Shown here piece after piece: positions 17,227 to 24,784 of a stretch of DNA of 64,000 nucleotides (position 1 is the first letter of the stretch; every line of letters starts with the position of its first letter). The DNA lies in contig JAXLSW010000014.1 in NCBI GenBank assembly GCA_046330415.1, forward strand, positions 100,299-164,298. The letters run 5' to 3'. The notes under the pieces are model-generated. The model saw only the letters and a program-made list of their open reading frames with translations. It was not told the origin of the DNA and ran no database searches. Origin of the DNA: RHKX01 sp046330415. Its GTDB lineage: Bacteria; Actinomycetota; Thermoleophilia; Solirubrobacterales; 70-9. Position numbers and translations under genes: made by a program.

Positions 17227-17865
17227 ATGAAGAAGCTCATTGCATTGATCCCGGTCCTCGTCCTCCTCTTCCCCGCGCTCGCTCACTCAGCCGAACGCGG
17301 GCGCGCCACCTGCCAGGGCAAACCGGTGACCATCACCGAAGGCAATCGCGGAAAGCCGATCGGACCCGGCAAGGACGTCGTCTACGGCACCAATCGAGCC
17401 GACGTCGTCAACCTCTCGGGCGGCGACGACAAGTTCGACGGTGGCGGTGGCGCCGACCTCGTCTGCGCAGGCTCCGGCGAGGATCTGATCCTCGGCAGCA
17501 GTGGCGACGACGTCATCTACGGCGGCGCCGGCGACGACTTCAGCAAGGGCCAGGCCCTCAGTGGCTTCGACAACCCGCCCCGGGTCGTCGGCGGGCCCGG
17601 CGACGACGAGCTGCACGGTGGCAGCGGCCGCGACGCCCTCTACGGGAGCGACGGTGACGACAAGCTGCTCGGCGACGACGGCAACGATCTGTTCGACGCG
17701 GGCCTGGGCTTCGACCGCTGCGACGGGGGAAGCGGCAGCGACGGTCCGGTCGACAGCTGCGAGAGCTCGACCGACATCCCGAAGCTCTCAGTCCACCGAG
17801 CGTCACTGAGTACCCCCTATAGGGCACACTCAGCGACGTTCGATGAGGTGGCGGCCGACGAGTAG
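17227..17865 (+). CDS. Secreted RTX-like calcium-binding repeat protein
   Basis: 212 aa from ATG 17227, which starts a classical signal peptide (MKKLIALIPVLVLLFPALAHSA); ATG 17203 is an in-frame alternative. Residues about 50-175 carry nonapeptide-like GGxGxDxx repeats (GGDDKFDGGGGADLV, GSSGDDVIYGGAGDD, GGPGDDELHGGSGRD, GDDGNDLFDAG) that form calcium-binding beta-rolls. It is much shorter than RTX toxins and has no enzyme domain. The last roughly 24 codons lie inside a 58-bp palindromic repeat, so the C-terminus (HRASLSTPYRAHSATF) looks like inserted DNA read as protein. Confidence 0.8.
   Translation: MKKLIALIPVLVLLFPALAHSAERGRATCQGKPVTITEGNRGKPIGPGKDVVYGTNRADVVNLSGGDDKFDGGGGADLVCAGSGEDLILGSSGDDVIYGGAGDDFSKGQALSGFDNPPRVVGGPGDDELHGGSGRDALYGSDGDDKLLGDDGNDLFDAGLGFDRCDGGSGSDGPVDSCESSTDIPKLSVHRASLSTPYRAHSATFDEVAADE
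17793..17850. repeat. 58-bp dispersed palindromic repeat, copy 1
   Basis: It matches 23771-23828 at 51 of 58 positions. Outer arms CGAGCGTC and GACGTTCG pair with one G-T wobble, followed inward by ACTG/CAGC and a central CCCTATAGGG. Here it overlaps the 3' end of the RTX-like gene. The single difference in the outer arm keeps base pairing, which hints that an RNA or cruciform structure is maintained. Confidence 0.75.
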
Positions 17866-17899
17866 ACCGACGCGACGGACGGTGCGGGGCCCGCGGACG

Positions 17900-17912
17900 T
17901 AGAGTCCGCCGC
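17900..17912 (+). promoter_or_regulatory. Leaderless promoter (-10)
   Basis: TAGAGT at 17900-17905 is followed by 7 bases and then ATG 17913, with no ribosome binding site. This predicts transcription starting at the ATG. Confidence 0.55.
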
Positions 17913-18665
17913 ATGAGCCCCGCACCTGAGCTGACGCTGCACCACCTGCCCCCCTCCCACCCCTCCCGGACCGTCGAGGCGGCGCTGCGGCTGAAGGGCC
18001 TCGACTACGAGCTCGTCGACATGACCGGCACCTCAGCCCCGCACACCGAGGCGATGGAGGCGATCTACGGAGAGGGGAACGGCACTGTGCCGGGCCTCGT
18101 GGTCGACGGTGAGCCGGTGCACGGCTCGCGGCCGATCCTGGCCAAGCTCGAGGAGATCGCTCCCGACCCGCCGCTCTTCCCCGCTGACCGCGCCGAGGAG
18201 ATCCGCGAAGCGGAGCGTTGGGGGGACGAGGAGCTGCAGCAGCTCGGCCGCGACCTGCCCTGGGGAGTGCTGCATTTCCGCCCCGAGCAGCTCAGCGTCG
18301 TGGCCGGCGGCCCGCCCCTGGACCCCGCTGGGACCGACTTCGCGATCCGCTTCCTGCGCGCCGCCTGGCGCTACCACGGGCTCACCGCGGTGCGTATCGC
18401 CGAGGGGCTCGAAAGCCTTCCGGCCAAGCTCGACTACATCGATTCTCTGATCACCGAGGGCGTGATCGGTGGCGAGGCGCCGAACGCCGCCGACCTGCAG
18501 ATCGGGGCCACCCTCCGCGTGTTCGGCTCGATCGGCGACCTGCAGCATCTGCTCGCCGACCGTCCGGCCGGGGAGCTCGGCGCGCGCTGGTTCCCCGACT
18601 ACCTCGACGGCGTCGTCATCCCCGCGGGCGCGTACCCGGCCGGCTGGGTGCCCGAGCGCGCCTAG
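17913..18665 (+). CDS. Glutathione S-transferase-like protein
   Basis: 250 aa. The first 80 residues read as a thioredoxin-fold GST N-domain (LHHLPPSHPSRTVEAALRLKGLDYELVD, then GTVPGLVVDGEPVHGSRPILAKLEE with the cis-Pro and SxxI pattern). The rest is a helical GST C-domain (NAADLQIGATLRVF). Actinobacteria usually lack glutathione, so the true thiol partner or substrate is uncertain. It is preceded by a leaderless-type promoter and stands as a single gene. Confidence 0.78.
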   Translation: MSPAPELTLHHLPPSHPSRTVEAALRLKGLDYELVDMTGTSAPHTEAMEAIYGEGNGTVPGLVVDGEPVHGSRPILAKLEEIAPDPPLFPADRAEEIREAERWGDEELQQLGRDLPWGVLHFRPEQLSVVAGGPPLDPAGTDFAIRFLRAAWRYHGLTAVRIAEGLESLPAKLDYIDSLITEGVIGGEAPNAADLQIGATLRVFGSIGDLQHLLADRPAGELGARWFPDYLDGVVIPAGAYPAGWVPERA

Positions 18666-18774
18666 ACGAACGTCGTAGGGCGCGGCCCTTTCGCGCTACC
18701 CTCGATTCCTGACCCGGCAGACGGGTCAAGGCGGTCGGCAGCGGCCGCGTCATCAGCCAATCAGGGGAGGCCCA

Positions 18775-19425
18775 ATGAGGAAGTCCACCGCGCGACGCCC
18801 GTCGGCGTCGCTCGTCATCGCGTGCCTGGCGCTGTTCGTGGCGCTCGGCGGCGGCGCATACGCCGTCTCGAAGGCGAATGTGACCAGCAAGCAGATCAAG
18901 AACGGCTCGGTGAAGGGCAAGGATCTGAAGAACGACACCGTCACCGGCAAGCAGCTCAAGGAGGAGAGCCTCGGGCAGGTGCCGAGTGCGGCGAGCGCCG
19001 ACACCGCCGGCGACTCGGCTCGGGTCGGCGGCGTCGAGGTGATCAACGTCCAGCCCTTCACGCTGACGAACGGGCAGACGAAGCAGCTCTTCCAGCGCGG
19101 CGCTTTCACCCTGACGGCGAGCTGCGCGATCAACGAAGCGGGCAACGACTTCGCCCGGGTCCTGATCGCGACGTCGGTGGACAACGCCGCATTCGACGGT
19201 GATGGCTCCGAGACCGACCTCGACGTAGCCACACCGGCGGCGAACCGGGAGTACCAGCAGGCGAGCAGCGGGACGGGGACTCCGACCATCGATCAGGAGA
19301 GCGACGGCTCGGCCATCGCCCCCGACGGCTCCGAGATCCTCGGCAACGACGCCGTGGCCGCGGTCAACCTGCCGCAGGACGGCATCGGCGTCTGCAAGTT
19401 CGCCGGCGCCTACTACGTGAAGTAG
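18775..19425 (+). CDS. Secreted protein with NGSVKGKDL-type repeats
   Basis: 216 aa, ATG 18775 with GGGGAGG five bases upstream. The signal segment SASLVIACLALFVALGGGAYAVS is followed by short polar repeats (SKQIKNGSVKGKDLKNDTVTGKQLKEESLG) that resemble the stalk of many Solirubrobacterales surface proteins (recalled, not checked). A C-terminal beta-rich domain has two cysteines (ASCAIN and GVCKFAG). Probably a secreted or surface protein. Followed by a strong hairpin. Confidence 0.75.
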   Translation: MRKSTARRPSASLVIACLALFVALGGGAYAVSKANVTSKQIKNGSVKGKDLKNDTVTGKQLKEESLGQVPSAASADTAGDSARVGGVEVINVQPFTLTNGQTKQLFQRGAFTLTASCAINEAGNDFARVLIATSVDNAAFDGDGSETDLDVATPAANREYQQASSGTGTPTIDQESDGSAIAPDGSEILGNDAVAAVNLPQDGIGVCKFAGAYYVK

Positions 19426-19444
19426 CCCGGATCGGGCACCGGAA

Positions 19445-19477
19445 GCACGGCCGCCGCGATCGCCGTGGCGGCCGTGC
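19445..19477. terminator. Bidirectional hairpin between convergent genes
   Basis: GCACGGCCGCC (19445-19455) and GGCGGCCGTGC (19467-19477) form a perfect 11-bp stem with an 11-base loop between the gene ending at 19425 and the minus-strand gene ending at 19490. The T-tract is weak (GTT only), as often in high-GC genomes. Confidence 0.65.
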
Positions 19478-19489
19478 GTTCCGCCCGCC

Positions 19490-20197
19490 TCAGCTCGGCT
19501 GGGGAGCGCCGCTGAGCGCCGAAGCCGCGAACTCGCGCAGCTCGGGGACGATCTCCGGCGGCAGCCAGTGCCCGGCCGGCGTCTCCCGGTAGACCGGGCT
19601 GAGGCCGGCGCTCGTGAGCCGACTCCGCGCGTCGCGCGCGAACTCGACGCCGATCACGGGGTCGGCGGCGCCATGGTGGATGTAGACGGGCAGGCCGGTG
19701 CGCGCGGCGAGGTCAGGCTCCCAGCCCTCGACCTCGGGGATGAACCCACTCATCGCGATCAGCCCGGCCGGAACCGGCCGCCCGGCGCCGAGCGCCATCG
19801 CGTAAGACATCACCGTCCCCTGGGAGAAGCCACCGATCAGCGTCCGCGACCACTCGATCCCGCGCTCGGCCAGCAGCCCATCGAGGCGCTCGCTCAGCGC
19901 CTCGTAGCTCGGTCCGAAGGTCTCGGGATGGGGGAAGCCGACCCGCTCGACGACGTACCAGTGGCGCCCGCCCGGCGGGACGCCCGTGAACGGCCCGCCG
20001 GTGGTGACCCCGAGCAGCCTGCGCTCGGGATCGATCGCATCGAGGACACCGTGCAGGTCGTTCTCGTCGGCGCCGCGGCCGTGGTTGAGCACGAGCGCCC
20101 CCTGCGGCTCGCCCGCCGGCTCACGCAGCCGCAGATCGACCCCGCGCCAGCCGAGCTCGTAGCCGCCGAAGCGGCGCTGACCCACCTCGGCGCTCAC
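19490..20197 (-). CDS. MhqD-like phospholipase/carboxylesterase
   Basis: 235 aa alpha/beta hydrolase. Catalytic triad visible: Ser125 in GGFSQG, Asp179 in HHGAADPVI and His210 in TPAGHWLPP. It falls in the phospholipase/carboxylesterase group with LNHGRGADENDL near the N-terminus. ATG 20197 overlaps the stop of the upstream dioxygenase gene (ATGA). In Bacillus the pair mhqE-mhqD has this make-up and handles hydroquinone and quinone stress under a MarR regulator, so a similar role is likely here; the substrate is inferred. Confidence 0.85.
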   Translation of the reverse strand: MSAEVGQRRFGGYELGWRGVDLRLREPAGEPQGALVLNHGRGADENDLHGVLDAIDPERRLLGVTTGGPFTGVPPGGRHWYVVERVGFPHPETFGPSYEALSERLDGLLAERGIEWSRTLIGGFSQGTVMSYAMALGAGRPVPAGLIAMSGFIPEVEGWEPDLAARTGLPVYIHHGAADPVIGVEFARDARSRLTSAGLSPVYRETPAGHWLPPEIVPELREFAASALSGAPQPS

Positions 20198-21123
20198 GCG
20201 GCCACCTGGCGTGGGCTGTGGACCGGCTTCAGGTTCGCCTCCACCTGCGGACGCAGGTGCTCGTAGTCGGGCGGCAGCGAGAGCTTCTCACCGAGCGACT
20301 CCAGCGGCTCGTCGACCGTGAAGCCCGGACCGAGCGTCGCGATCTCGAACAGGACCCCGCTCGGCTCCCGGAAGTAGATCGAGCGGAAATAGAAGCGGTC
20401 GATCACCGGGGTCGGATGCCCACCGCCCGCGGCGATGCGCTCGCGCCACGCCTCGTGGTCGGCGGGAGTCGAGGCCCAGGCGACGTGATGGACGGTGCCG
20501 GCGCCCTGCAGGCCGCGCCCCTCGGGCGGCTCGTCGTAGGCGATGGTGCCCCCGCGCTGCCCACCGCGAGCCTCCCAGGAGTGCTCGGTGAAGCGATCGC
20601 TGCCGGGCTCGAAGCCGAGCTCGCGCAGGAGACCCTCGCTGCGCTCGGGGCTCGACGAGAAGGCGCGAACGCCGTCGAAACCCTGCAGCGCCAGCTCGCG
20701 CGGGATCTCCGGATGCACGGCGCTGAGTGCCGGGTCGTCGACGGAGGAGACGCGCAGCACGTGCTGCAGGCCCTCGGGGTCCTGGAAGACGAGCGCGTTC
20801 TCCCCGCGATGGGTCTCGACATCGCGAGCCGCCAGGCGCTCCGCCCAGAAGTCGATCGCCTCGGGAGAGGCCACGCGCCAGGCGATCTCGTGGACCATGC
20901 CGTCGCCGGCACGCCCGCGCGGCGCACCCGGGAACTCGAAGAACGTGAGGTCGGCCCCGGCGCTGCCCTCCTCGTCGGCGAAGAAGAGGTGGTAGACGGT
21001 CGGGTCGTCCTGGTTGACCGTCTTCTTGACCAGCCGCAGGCCGAGCACGCCCGCGTAGAAATCGATGTTCTCCTGCGCGTCGGCGGTGATGGCGGTGACG
21101 TGATGGACGCCTTCGAGCTTCAT
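20194..21123 (-). CDS. Ring-cleaving dioxygenase (VOC family, MhqO/MhqE-like)
   Basis: 309 aa from ATG 21123, with GAGAGGGAAG immediately upstream. Two vicinal-oxygen-chelate (glyoxalase-fold) modules: the first begins MKLEGVHHVTAITADAQENIDFYAGVLGLRLVKKTVNQDD, cut here only by domain edges; the second has TVHHVAWAS and VLFEIATLGPGF. Metal ligands are expected from the HHVT, HHVA histidines and the LFEIA glutamate. It should open aromatic diol rings with O2 and Fe(II) or similar. Coupled to the esterase by a 4-base overlap and transcribed divergently from a MarR regulator. Confidence 0.87.
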   Translation of the reverse strand: MKLEGVHHVTAITADAQENIDFYAGVLGLRLVKKTVNQDDPTVYHLFFADEEGSAGADLTFFEFPGAPRGRAGDGMVHEIAWRVASPEAIDFWAERLAARDVETHRGENALVFQDPEGLQHVLRVSSVDDPALSAVHPEIPRELALQGFDGVRAFSSSPERSEGLLRELGFEPGSDRFTEHSWEARGGQRGGTIAYDEPPEGRGLQGAGTVHHVAWASTPADHEAWRERIAAGGGHPTPVIDRFYFRSIYFREPSGVLFEIATLGPGFTVDEPLESLGEKLSLPPDYEHLRPQVEANLKPVHSPRQVAA

Positions 21124-21150
21124 CTTCCCTCTCCGTTTCTCGCTGAAAGT

Positions 21151-21225
21151 AATTGCATGTGCAACTATATCGCCGAACACAACCCGACGCAAGTAGTTGC
21201 CAACGCAACAATCACTGGATAACAT
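21151..21225. promoter_or_regulatory. Divergent promoters with two MarR-type operators
   Basis: Operator 1 (21151-21166) is AATTGC-ATGT-GCAACT; operator 2 (21195-21210) is AGTTGC-CAAC-GCAACA. Their centres are 44 bp apart, about four helical turns. Minus promoter: TTGCGT (21187-21192 complement), 17-bp spacer, TATAGT (21164-21169 complement), with operator 1 overlapping its -10. Plus promoter: TTGCCA (21197-21202), 17-bp spacer, TAACAT (21220-21225), with operator 2 covering its -35. The plus -10 ends 7 bases before ATG 21233, so the regulator mRNA is probably leaderless. Confidence 0.75.
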
Positions 21226-21232
21226 CCCCTAC

Positions 21233-21718
21233 ATGCCCGAAATCGCTGCATCCGCCACCCGCCTCAGCACGCAGGAGCTCGCAGCTTGGCGCGGGCTGCT
21301 CAAGGCCCACTCCCAGCTCGTGGCGACGCTGGATGAGGAGCTCGAGCGCGAGCACGGCATCCCGCTCGGCTCCTACGAGGTGCTCCTGCACCTCGCCGAC
21401 GCGCCGGACGGCTCCCTGCGAATGGGAGAGCTCGCCGATCGCCTCCTGCTCAGCCGCAGCGGCCTGACCCGGATGATCGACCGCCTCGTCGCCCGCGAGG
21501 TCGTCGAGCGCCATTCCTGCCCGTCAGACCGCCGCGGCACCTACGGCCGCCTCACCCCCGCCGGCCGCAAGCTCCTCGACGAGGCGCGCCCGACCCACCT
21601 TCGCGGCGTCCGCGAGCACTTCCTCCGTTTCCTCGACGAGAACGACCTGAAGCGGCTCGGCGGGATCTGGGAGCGCGTCACCGCGCCATCGGCGGCCGAC
21701 GACACCTCTTGCGGCTAG
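21233..21718 (+). CDS. MarR-family regulator (MhqR-like)
   Basis: 161 aa from ATG 21233, selected because the promoter places the start of transcription there; the TTG at 21197 lies inside the -35. The winged helix is clear: GSYEVLLHLADAPDGSLRMGELADRLLLSRSGLTRMIDRLVAREVVER, then SDRRGTYGRLTPAGR for the wing. Divergent from a dioxygenase/esterase pair with two near-identical operators between them, so it most likely represses both directions and is released by quinone-like or electrophilic ligands, as MhqR does. No cysteine lies in the N-terminal region; the two Cys are in HSCPSD and at the C-terminus. Confidence 0.88.
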   Translation: MPEIAASATRLSTQELAAWRGLLKAHSQLVATLDEELEREHGIPLGSYEVLLHLADAPDGSLRMGELADRLLLSRSGLTRMIDRLVAREVVERHSCPSDRRGTYGRLTPAGRKLLDEARPTHLRGVREHFLRFLDENDLKRLGGIWERVTAPSAADDTSCG

Positions 21719-21735
21719 GGGCCGCCCCGCGCGGG

Positions 21736-21747
21736 TAGCCTCGGGTA
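21736..21747 (+). promoter_or_regulatory. Leaderless promoter (-10)
   Basis: TAGCCT (21736-21741), then CGGGTA, then ATG 21748. The hexamer is identical to the one at 7331. No ribosome binding site is present. Confidence 0.55.
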
Positions 21748-23760
21748 ATGGCCAACCGCCTCGCCGACGAGACGTCCCCCTACCTCCTCCAGCACCAGGA
21801 CAACCCGGTCGACTGGCTCCCCTGGGGCGAGGAGGCCCGCCAGCTCGCGAGCGATCGCGACGTGCCGCTGCTCGTCTCGATCGGCTACTCGGCCTGTCAC
21901 TGGTGCCACGTGATGGAGCGCGAGTCGTTCGAGGATGCGGAGACCGCCGCCTACATGAACGAGCACTTCGTGCCGGTCAAGGTCGACCGCGAGGAGCGTC
22001 CCGACGTCGACGCCATCTACATGGAGGCCGTGCAGGGGATGACCGGACATGGGGGCTGGCCGCTCACCGCCTTCTGCGACCCCGGCGGGGTCCCCTTCCA
22101 CTGCGGCACCTACTTCCCGCCGGAGCCGCGACAGGGGATGCCGAGCTTCCGGATGGTCCTGGAGGCGGTTGCCGAGGCGTGGATCTCCCAGCGTGAGGAG
22201 ATCGATGCCGCGTCGGCCGGCACCCGCTCCCAGCTCGGGTCCGTCGGACGCATCGCGGCGGCGGTGGAGGAGGTCGACGCGGGGATCGTGGCCGAGGCGG
22301 CGACGGCGCTGCTCGACCGCTTCGACCCGGTGAACGGCGGCATCGGCGGCGCCCCGAAGTTCCCGCCCGCGAGCGCACTCGACCTGCTTCTGGCGCAGGG
22401 AGGGGAACGCGAGCACGACGCCGCGCGGCTCACGCTCGACGCCATGGCGGCCGGCGGCATCCACGACCAGCTCGGCGGCGGCTTCGCCCGCTACGCGGTC
22501 GACTCGCGTTGGCTCGTCCCCCACTTCGAGAAGATGCTCTACGACAACGCCCTGCTCGCGCGCACCTACCTGCGGGCGTGGAAGGAGCTCGGCGAGGAGC
22601 GCTACCGCGAGGTCGCGACCGGGATCCTCGACTGGGCGCTGGCGGAGATGCGCGGCCCCGAGGGCGGCTTCTACTCGGCCCTCGACGCCGACTCCGAGGG
22701 TGAGGAGGGACGCTTCTACACATGGACGATGCACGAGGTCGATGAGGCTCTCGACGCCGCCGGCGTCGCCGAGCTCGGCCCCGATGTGCGCAAGCACTAC
22801 GGCGTCACCCCGGCCGGGCACCTCGAGGGCCGCAGCGTCCTGCATCTCCCGGGCGGGCTCGGCGGCGTCGAGCCTGAGGGCCTCTCCACCGCCCGGGAGG
22901 CGCTTCTCGCCGCCCGGGCGCAGCGCGTTCGCCCCGGGCTCGACGACAAACGGCTGACCGCGTGGAACGCCCTGATGGCGGGCTCCCTCGCGGAGGCGGG
23001 CGCCGCTTTCGGGGAGCCGCGCTACCTCGAGGCGGCAACCTCCTGCCTGACCTTCCTGCTCGAGACGATGCGCGACGACGACGGTCGGCTCCTGCGCACC
23101 TACAACCGCGGACGGGCCCGCCTCAACGGCTACCTCGAGGACCACGCCTACCTGCTCGAGGCGCTGCTCGACGCCTATGAGGCGACCTTCGAGGAGCGCT
23201 GGTACGAGGCCGCATGCGAGATTGCCGACGCGATGATCGCGCGCTTCGGCGATCCCGACAACGGCGGCTTCTTCACCACCTCCGACGATCACGAGGAGCT
23301 GATCGCGCGGCGCAAGGACCTCGAGGACCATCCGGCGCCGAGCGGCAACTCATCGGCGGCGAACGGACTGCTGCGCCTCGCCGCGTTGAGCGGCGAGGCC
23401 CGCTACGAGCGCTGGGCGGCGGGCGTGGTCAAGCTGCTCGCTCCCACCGCCTCCCGCCACCCCCAGGCGTTCGCGCACCTGCTTGCGGCGGCCGACCGCC
23501 TCGTCTCACCGGCAGTCGAGGTGGCGCTGCTCGCGCCCGCGGGCGATCCCGGCTCCACGCGCGATCTGGCCGCCGCCTACCGCTCCCGTTACCGCCCCCG
23601 CTCGGTGCTCGCTGGAGGCACCGAGGGCGCCTCCTCCCCACCGCTCCTCGCCGACCGCCCGGCGCTCGACGGCGGCCCCGCCGCCTACGTATGCGAGCGC
23701 TTCGCCTGCATGGCGCCGGTAGGGAGTGCCGAGGAGCTGCGCGCGCTCATCGACGCCTGA
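21748..23760 (+). CDS. Thioredoxin-domain protein, YyaL/SSP411 family
   Basis: 670 aa. The N-terminal DUF255 thioredoxin fold carries CHWC at residues 50-53 within SIGYSACHWCHVMERESFED, then KVDREERPDVDAIYM. The remainder is an (alpha/alpha)6 barrel-like domain similar to N-acylglucosamine 2-epimerase folds (GGIGGAPKFPP, GGGFARYAVDSRWLVPHFEKMLYDNA, DEGH-like HPQAFAHLL). Length fits the widely conserved YyaL group, whose biochemical role is unsettled. A single gene with a leaderless-type promoter; its stop is followed after 10 bases by repeat copy 2. Confidence 0.9.
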   Translation: MANRLADETSPYLLQHQDNPVDWLPWGEEARQLASDRDVPLLVSIGYSACHWCHVMERESFEDAETAAYMNEHFVPVKVDREERPDVDAIYMEAVQGMTGHGGWPLTAFCDPGGVPFHCGTYFPPEPRQGMPSFRMVLEAVAEAWISQREEIDAASAGTRSQLGSVGRIAAAVEEVDAGIVAEAATALLDRFDPVNGGIGGAPKFPPASALDLLLAQGGEREHDAARLTLDAMAAGGIHDQLGGGFARYAVDSRWLVPHFEKMLYDNALLARTYLRAWKELGEERYREVATGILDWALAEMRGPEGGFYSALDADSEGEEGRFYTWTMHEVDEALDAAGVAELGPDVRKHYGVTPAGHLEGRSVLHLPGGLGGVEPEGLSTAREALLAARAQRVRPGLDDKRLTAWNALMAGSLAEAGAAFGEPRYLEAATSCLTFLLETMRDDDGRLLRTYNRGRARLNGYLEDHAYLLEALLDAYEATFEERWYEAACEIADAMIARFGDPDNGGFFTTSDDHEELIARRKDLEDHPAPSGNSSAANGLLRLAALSGEARYERWAAGVVKLLAPTASRHPQAFAHLLAAADRLVSPAVEVALLAPAGDPGSTRDLAAAYRSRYRPRSVLAGGTEGASSPPLLADRPALDGGPAAYVCERFACMAPVGSAEELRALIDA

Positions 23761-23770
23761 GCGCCCGGAA

Positions 23771-23828
23771 CCACCGAACGTCACTGAGTACCCCCTAGAG
23801 GGCGCATCCAGCGACGTTCGACGCGGTG
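23771..23828. repeat. 58-bp dispersed palindromic repeat, copy 2
   Basis: Second copy of the element at 17793-17850 (51/58 identical, same orientation). Outer arms CGAACGTC and GACGTTCG are perfect here, with central CCCTAGAGGG. It begins 10 bases after the YyaL-like stop codon. Both copies therefore sit at the 3' ends of plus-strand genes. Confidence 0.75.
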
Positions 23829-23895
23829 TGGCACCAGGGCTCGTCCCGCTCCTCCAGCGGCGACTGACCCTGATTGGCGCGCGACTCGCGCGACA

Positions 23896-23936
23896 CATTC
23901 GCAATCGCAGGTCCCTGGGACAAGTTATTGCGAATG
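23896..23936. repeat. Two-tier palindrome A
   Basis: Outer arms CATTCGCAAT (23896-23905) and ATTGCGAATG (23927-23936), perfect over 10 bp. Inner arms GTCCC and GGGAC (23911-23915, 23917-23921). Both tiers share the centre at 23916, with symmetric 5-base internal loops. Confidence 0.75.
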
Positions 23937-24095
23937 AGCGGGGCACCCGGCGCTCTGCGCGCCCTCCTGCGCATCATCCGGTCGAGGCGCCACCCGCCCA
24001 TGCAGCCAGGGCAGCGAGCGAGGGTCGGCCACCCGCGCGCGGCCGGCGGTCATCGAGACCCCCGGCCCAACCTCCCTTCGGTGCCCATCGTGAGG

Positions 24096-24140
24096 CGCGG
24101 GGCGCAGAGGCCACGTACAGCGTGGTCGACGCGCCCCGCG
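24096..24140. repeat. Two-tier palindrome B
   Basis: Outer arms CGCGGGGCGC (24096-24105) and GCGCCCCGCG (24131-24140). Inner arms CCACG and CGTGG (24111-24115, 24121-24125). Both are centred on 24118. Bases 24103-24140 align with 112-147 at the window start with 29 matches and one 2-base gap. Confidence 0.75.
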
Positions 24141-24259
24141 TCCGAAGCGGAGTCGCCCACCGGACCGACGCTTGGCGCGAAATCCACGCATGCGGTGGAA
24201 AAGGCGCCACGCGAACCTCGGGCACGGCGCGCGCGGTGCCGAGATCGGCGCCGGAACCC

Positions 24260-24309
24260 CCACGTGGGCTGATTGAGTACGCGATTGCGTACTGGGGCAT
24301 CCCACGTGG
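24260..24309. repeat. Two-tier palindrome C
   Basis: Outer arms CCACGTGGG (24260-24268) and CCCACGTGG (24301-24309). Inner arms AGTACGC and GCGTACT (24276-24282, 24287-24293). Both tiers are centred between 24284 and 24285. Confidence 0.75.
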
Positions 24310-24388
24310 AGTGGACATGGCCGAACCGGCGACGGCATCCGGCGCCGCGAAACCGGCGCCCGGCGCCGCCCCTTGGGAACTGGACGCT

Positions 24389-24784
24389 CTAGCGGCGAGA
24401 CGTCCTCAGCGTCGCGGTCATTCCCAGCGCGGCGTGGTCGGCGAGCGAGCACCAGAGGCGATAGGTCGAGCGTCGCTTGAGCCGGAGCCGCAGCTCGCCG
24501 GTCTCCCCAGGCAGCACCTCGCCGACGCTGAACGCGCGGGTGCCACCGACGCGCTGCAGGACGAGATCGTGGGGATCCTCGCCGTAGTCGTAGAGCTGGA
24601 CGATGGCGTCACCGGCCTGCAGCTTCTTCTTCGAGAGCGTCAGGTGGTACTCGCGGGCGGTGACGAGAACGCGGTCGGGCAGCTCGTCCCCCTTCTTGCC
24701 GGCGCTCGCGGGCACCGCCGCAAGCGGAAGCACCACCAGCACCGAGAGCGCCGCCGCGATCGACCTGAGCGCCCGCCCGCTCAT
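24389..24784 (-). CDS. Secreted cupredoxin-like copper protein
   Basis: 131 aa, ATG 24784 overlapping the stop of the DUF1501 gene. A signal peptide (about residues 1-28, ending PASAG) is followed by a single cupredoxin domain. Type-1 copper ligands are in the expected order: His72 (EDPHDL), Cys112 (LWCSL), His117 (ADHAA) and Met122 (LGM), with C-x4-H-x4-M spacing. Expected to be an exported one-electron carrier or copper protein. Last gene of a three-gene operon with DUF1800 and DUF1501 proteins, suggesting it serves them. Confidence 0.8.
   Translation of the reverse strand: MSGRALRSIAAALSVLVVLPLAAVPASAGKKGDELPDRVLVTAREYHLTLSKKKLQAGDAIVQLYDYGEDPHDLVLQRVGGTRAFSVGEVLPGETGELRLRLKRRSTYRLWCSLADHAALGMTATLRTSRR

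Larger units (their letters stand above)
23829..24388. other. Non-coding stretch holding three nested palindromes
   Basis: Long open frames cross this region on several strands but none has a recognisable protein or start signal; they are by-products of GC-rich sequence. What stands out are three separate two-tier palindromes (listed individually) plus repeat copy 2 just upstream. It lies between the convergent ends of the YyaL-like gene and the cupredoxin gene. It could encode structured RNA or contain the remains of small palindromic elements. Confidence 0.55.
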
